The notes under the pieces are model-generated. The model ran no database searches. It was not told the DNA's origin and saw only the letters and a program-made list of their open reading frames with translations. Position numbers and translations under genes: made by a program. Positions 63,141 to 64,000 of a stretch of 64,000 nt of DNA are shown here, piece after piece. Origin of the DNA: GCA-2748575 sp965222725 (GTDB lineage Bacteria > Pseudomonadota > Gammaproteobacteria > Pseudomonadales > Ketobacteraceae); the NCBI GenBank assembly GCA_965222725.1, contig OZ244969.1, positions 3,162,001 to 3,226,000 of the forward strand. The letters run 5' to 3'. Every line of letters begins with the position of its first letter. The stretch's first letter is position 1.

Positions 63141-64000
63141 GTGAGCCCTATACGATCGCTTCTGTCTGTATGTCTGGTGTTGCTGGCCGCTGTTTGCAGC
63201 CCGGGGGCAATGGCGGCCGTGCCATCGCTGACACCGGATACAACCCATATCAGCCTTGGTAAACACCTTCATTATCTGGTGGATGAGACTGGAGAATTGT
63301 CGCTGGAGGAGATACGCACCTCGGGCAACTTCACGCCAAACGATGGCGGAATCTATAACGGTGGCTATGCACCGGGCGTTCACTGGCTAAGGTTTTCCCT
63401 GCAAACCCAGGACCTGGCACCGCCGGGTGACAAGCTGCACGAATGGTTGCTGGAGCTGGCGTTCCCTTTTTTGTGGCAGGTGGATCTTTACCTGCTGCAG
63501 CATGGCCAGGTTATCCATCATGAGCAGGCGGGGCAGTCGTTTCCCCCGGAACAGCGCCCATATGATCATGCCCATACGGTCTTTCCACTCCGGTTTCCAC
63601 CAGCCGACAAGGTTGATGTGTTTGTCCGCATAAAAACCACCGGTGCCAGGGTTATTCCCGTGGAGCTTTGGTCTCCCCAGGCATTCAATACCCACTCGGC
63701 ACTGGTGCAAACATTACACGGTTTGTACTACGGCATCATGCTGGCGCTGGGTCTATATAACCTGTTTGTTTTTCTTACCGTGCGCAGCAAAAGTTACCTG
63801 TTATATGCTGGCTATATTTTGTGTCTGGGATTAATGCAGTCGTCGCTTAATGGCTTTGCCGGACTGCATTTGTGGGGCCAGCATCTCACTTTCAGTTATA
63901 TCGCTCCCACGTTGCTGGCTTATTTTACGCTGTCGCTTGCGTTGCTGTTTTCCCGCAGTTTTTTGCGTACCGAGCAAATGGCGCCGTTACTGGATAAAGC
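63141..64000 (+). CDS. 7TMR-DISM sensor protein, 5' part (runs off the window)
   Basis: About 286 codons visible from GTG 63141, whose strong hydrophobic signal peptide (LLSVCLVLLAAVCSPGAMAA) supports this start. A 7TMR-DISMED2 domain (about 40-190) precedes the first 7TMR-DISM membrane helices (LYYGIMLALGLYNLFVFL). The downstream output domain is beyond the edge. Similar in organisation to the diguanylate cyclase at 25552. Confidence 0.85.
   Translation, partial: MSPIRSLLSVCLVLLAAVCSPGAMAAVPSLTPDTTHISLGKHLHYLVDETGELSLEEIRTSGNFTPNDGGIYNGGYAPGVHWLRFSLQTQDLAPPGDKLHEWLLELAFPFLWQVDLYLLQHGQVIHHEQAGQSFPPEQRPYDHAHTVFPLRFPPADKVDVFVRIKTTGARVIPVELWSPQAFNTHSALVQTLHGLYYGIMLALGLYNLFVFLTVRSKSYLLYAGYILCLGLMQSSLNGFAGLHLWGQHLTFSYIAPTLLAYFTLSLALLFSRSFLRTEQMAPLLDK

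Overview
The window looks like a chromosomal segment of a gammaproteobacterium with about 50% GC. The gene set (acyl-CoA dehydrogenase, MMPL/RND exporter with an outer-membrane partner, several c-di-GMP proteins, a PEP-CTERM protein, a histone-deacetylase-like enzyme) suggests an aquatic or marine member of the Pseudomonadales/Cellvibrionales sort. No rRNA, tRNA, CRISPR array or single-copy phylogenetic marker is visible, so the genus is not resolved.

Positions 1-10139 are the distal end of an integron gene-cassette array. It holds eight same-strand cassettes, eight complete attC sites and one partial attC at the left edge. No integrase gene is in the window; by orientation it would lie to the left. 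The cassette proteins are AT-rich, mostly unknown, and include two HEPN-like proteins (R-x4-H motifs), an Imm70-like immunity protein and a two-gene cassette. The last cassette gene is broken by an IS4-family element (7086-10009, 9-bp target duplication). That element is itself broken by an IS3-family element (7661-9313, 4-bp target duplication). Removing both in silico restores a 382-codon transposase and a 413-codon cassette gene.

Positions 10140-12250 are a transition zone. One secreted protein of unknown function (10419-11789, minus) is flanked by roughly 90-bp imperfect direct repeats.

From 12250 onward the content looks chromosomal. A MarR regulator with palindromic operators precedes an RND exporter fused to a LolA-like domain, an outer-membrane barrel protein and a hydrolase (12253-18275). 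Next come redox and regulatory genes (AhpD-like, AraC, flavodoxin-fold, CmcJ/NvfI-like oxygenase divergent from TetR, GFA, DUF1244). These are followed by an acyl-CoA dehydrogenase, a 7TMR-DISM diguanylate cyclase, and an OmpA / S41 protease / histone-deacetylase-like cluster (27767-31325).

Positions 31959-44053 carry less common genes. They include a pilin-like/beta-propeller membrane protein, an OLD-like ATPase, a giant triple-SBP GGDEF-EAL protein, a phospholipase-C-like phosphoesterase with N-terminal repeats, a DNase II remnant and an MBL-fold protein. A 1.7-kilo-residue pseudokinase-ATPase-GAF-GGDEF regulator follows (44076-49205). A repeat-rich beta-structured protein, a solute-binding protein, a degenerate M23 lipoprotein, a lipoprotein hydrolase, DUF3014, an XRE regulator, a PEP-CTERM protein, a PAS-GGDEF-EAL protein, a NYN nuclease, DUF2238, a MEST-like hydrolase, a methyltransferase and a truncated 7TMR-DISM sensor complete the window. 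Five proteins carry c-di-GMP or 7TMR-DISM sensory modules, so c-di-GMP signalling is the dominant regulatory theme.
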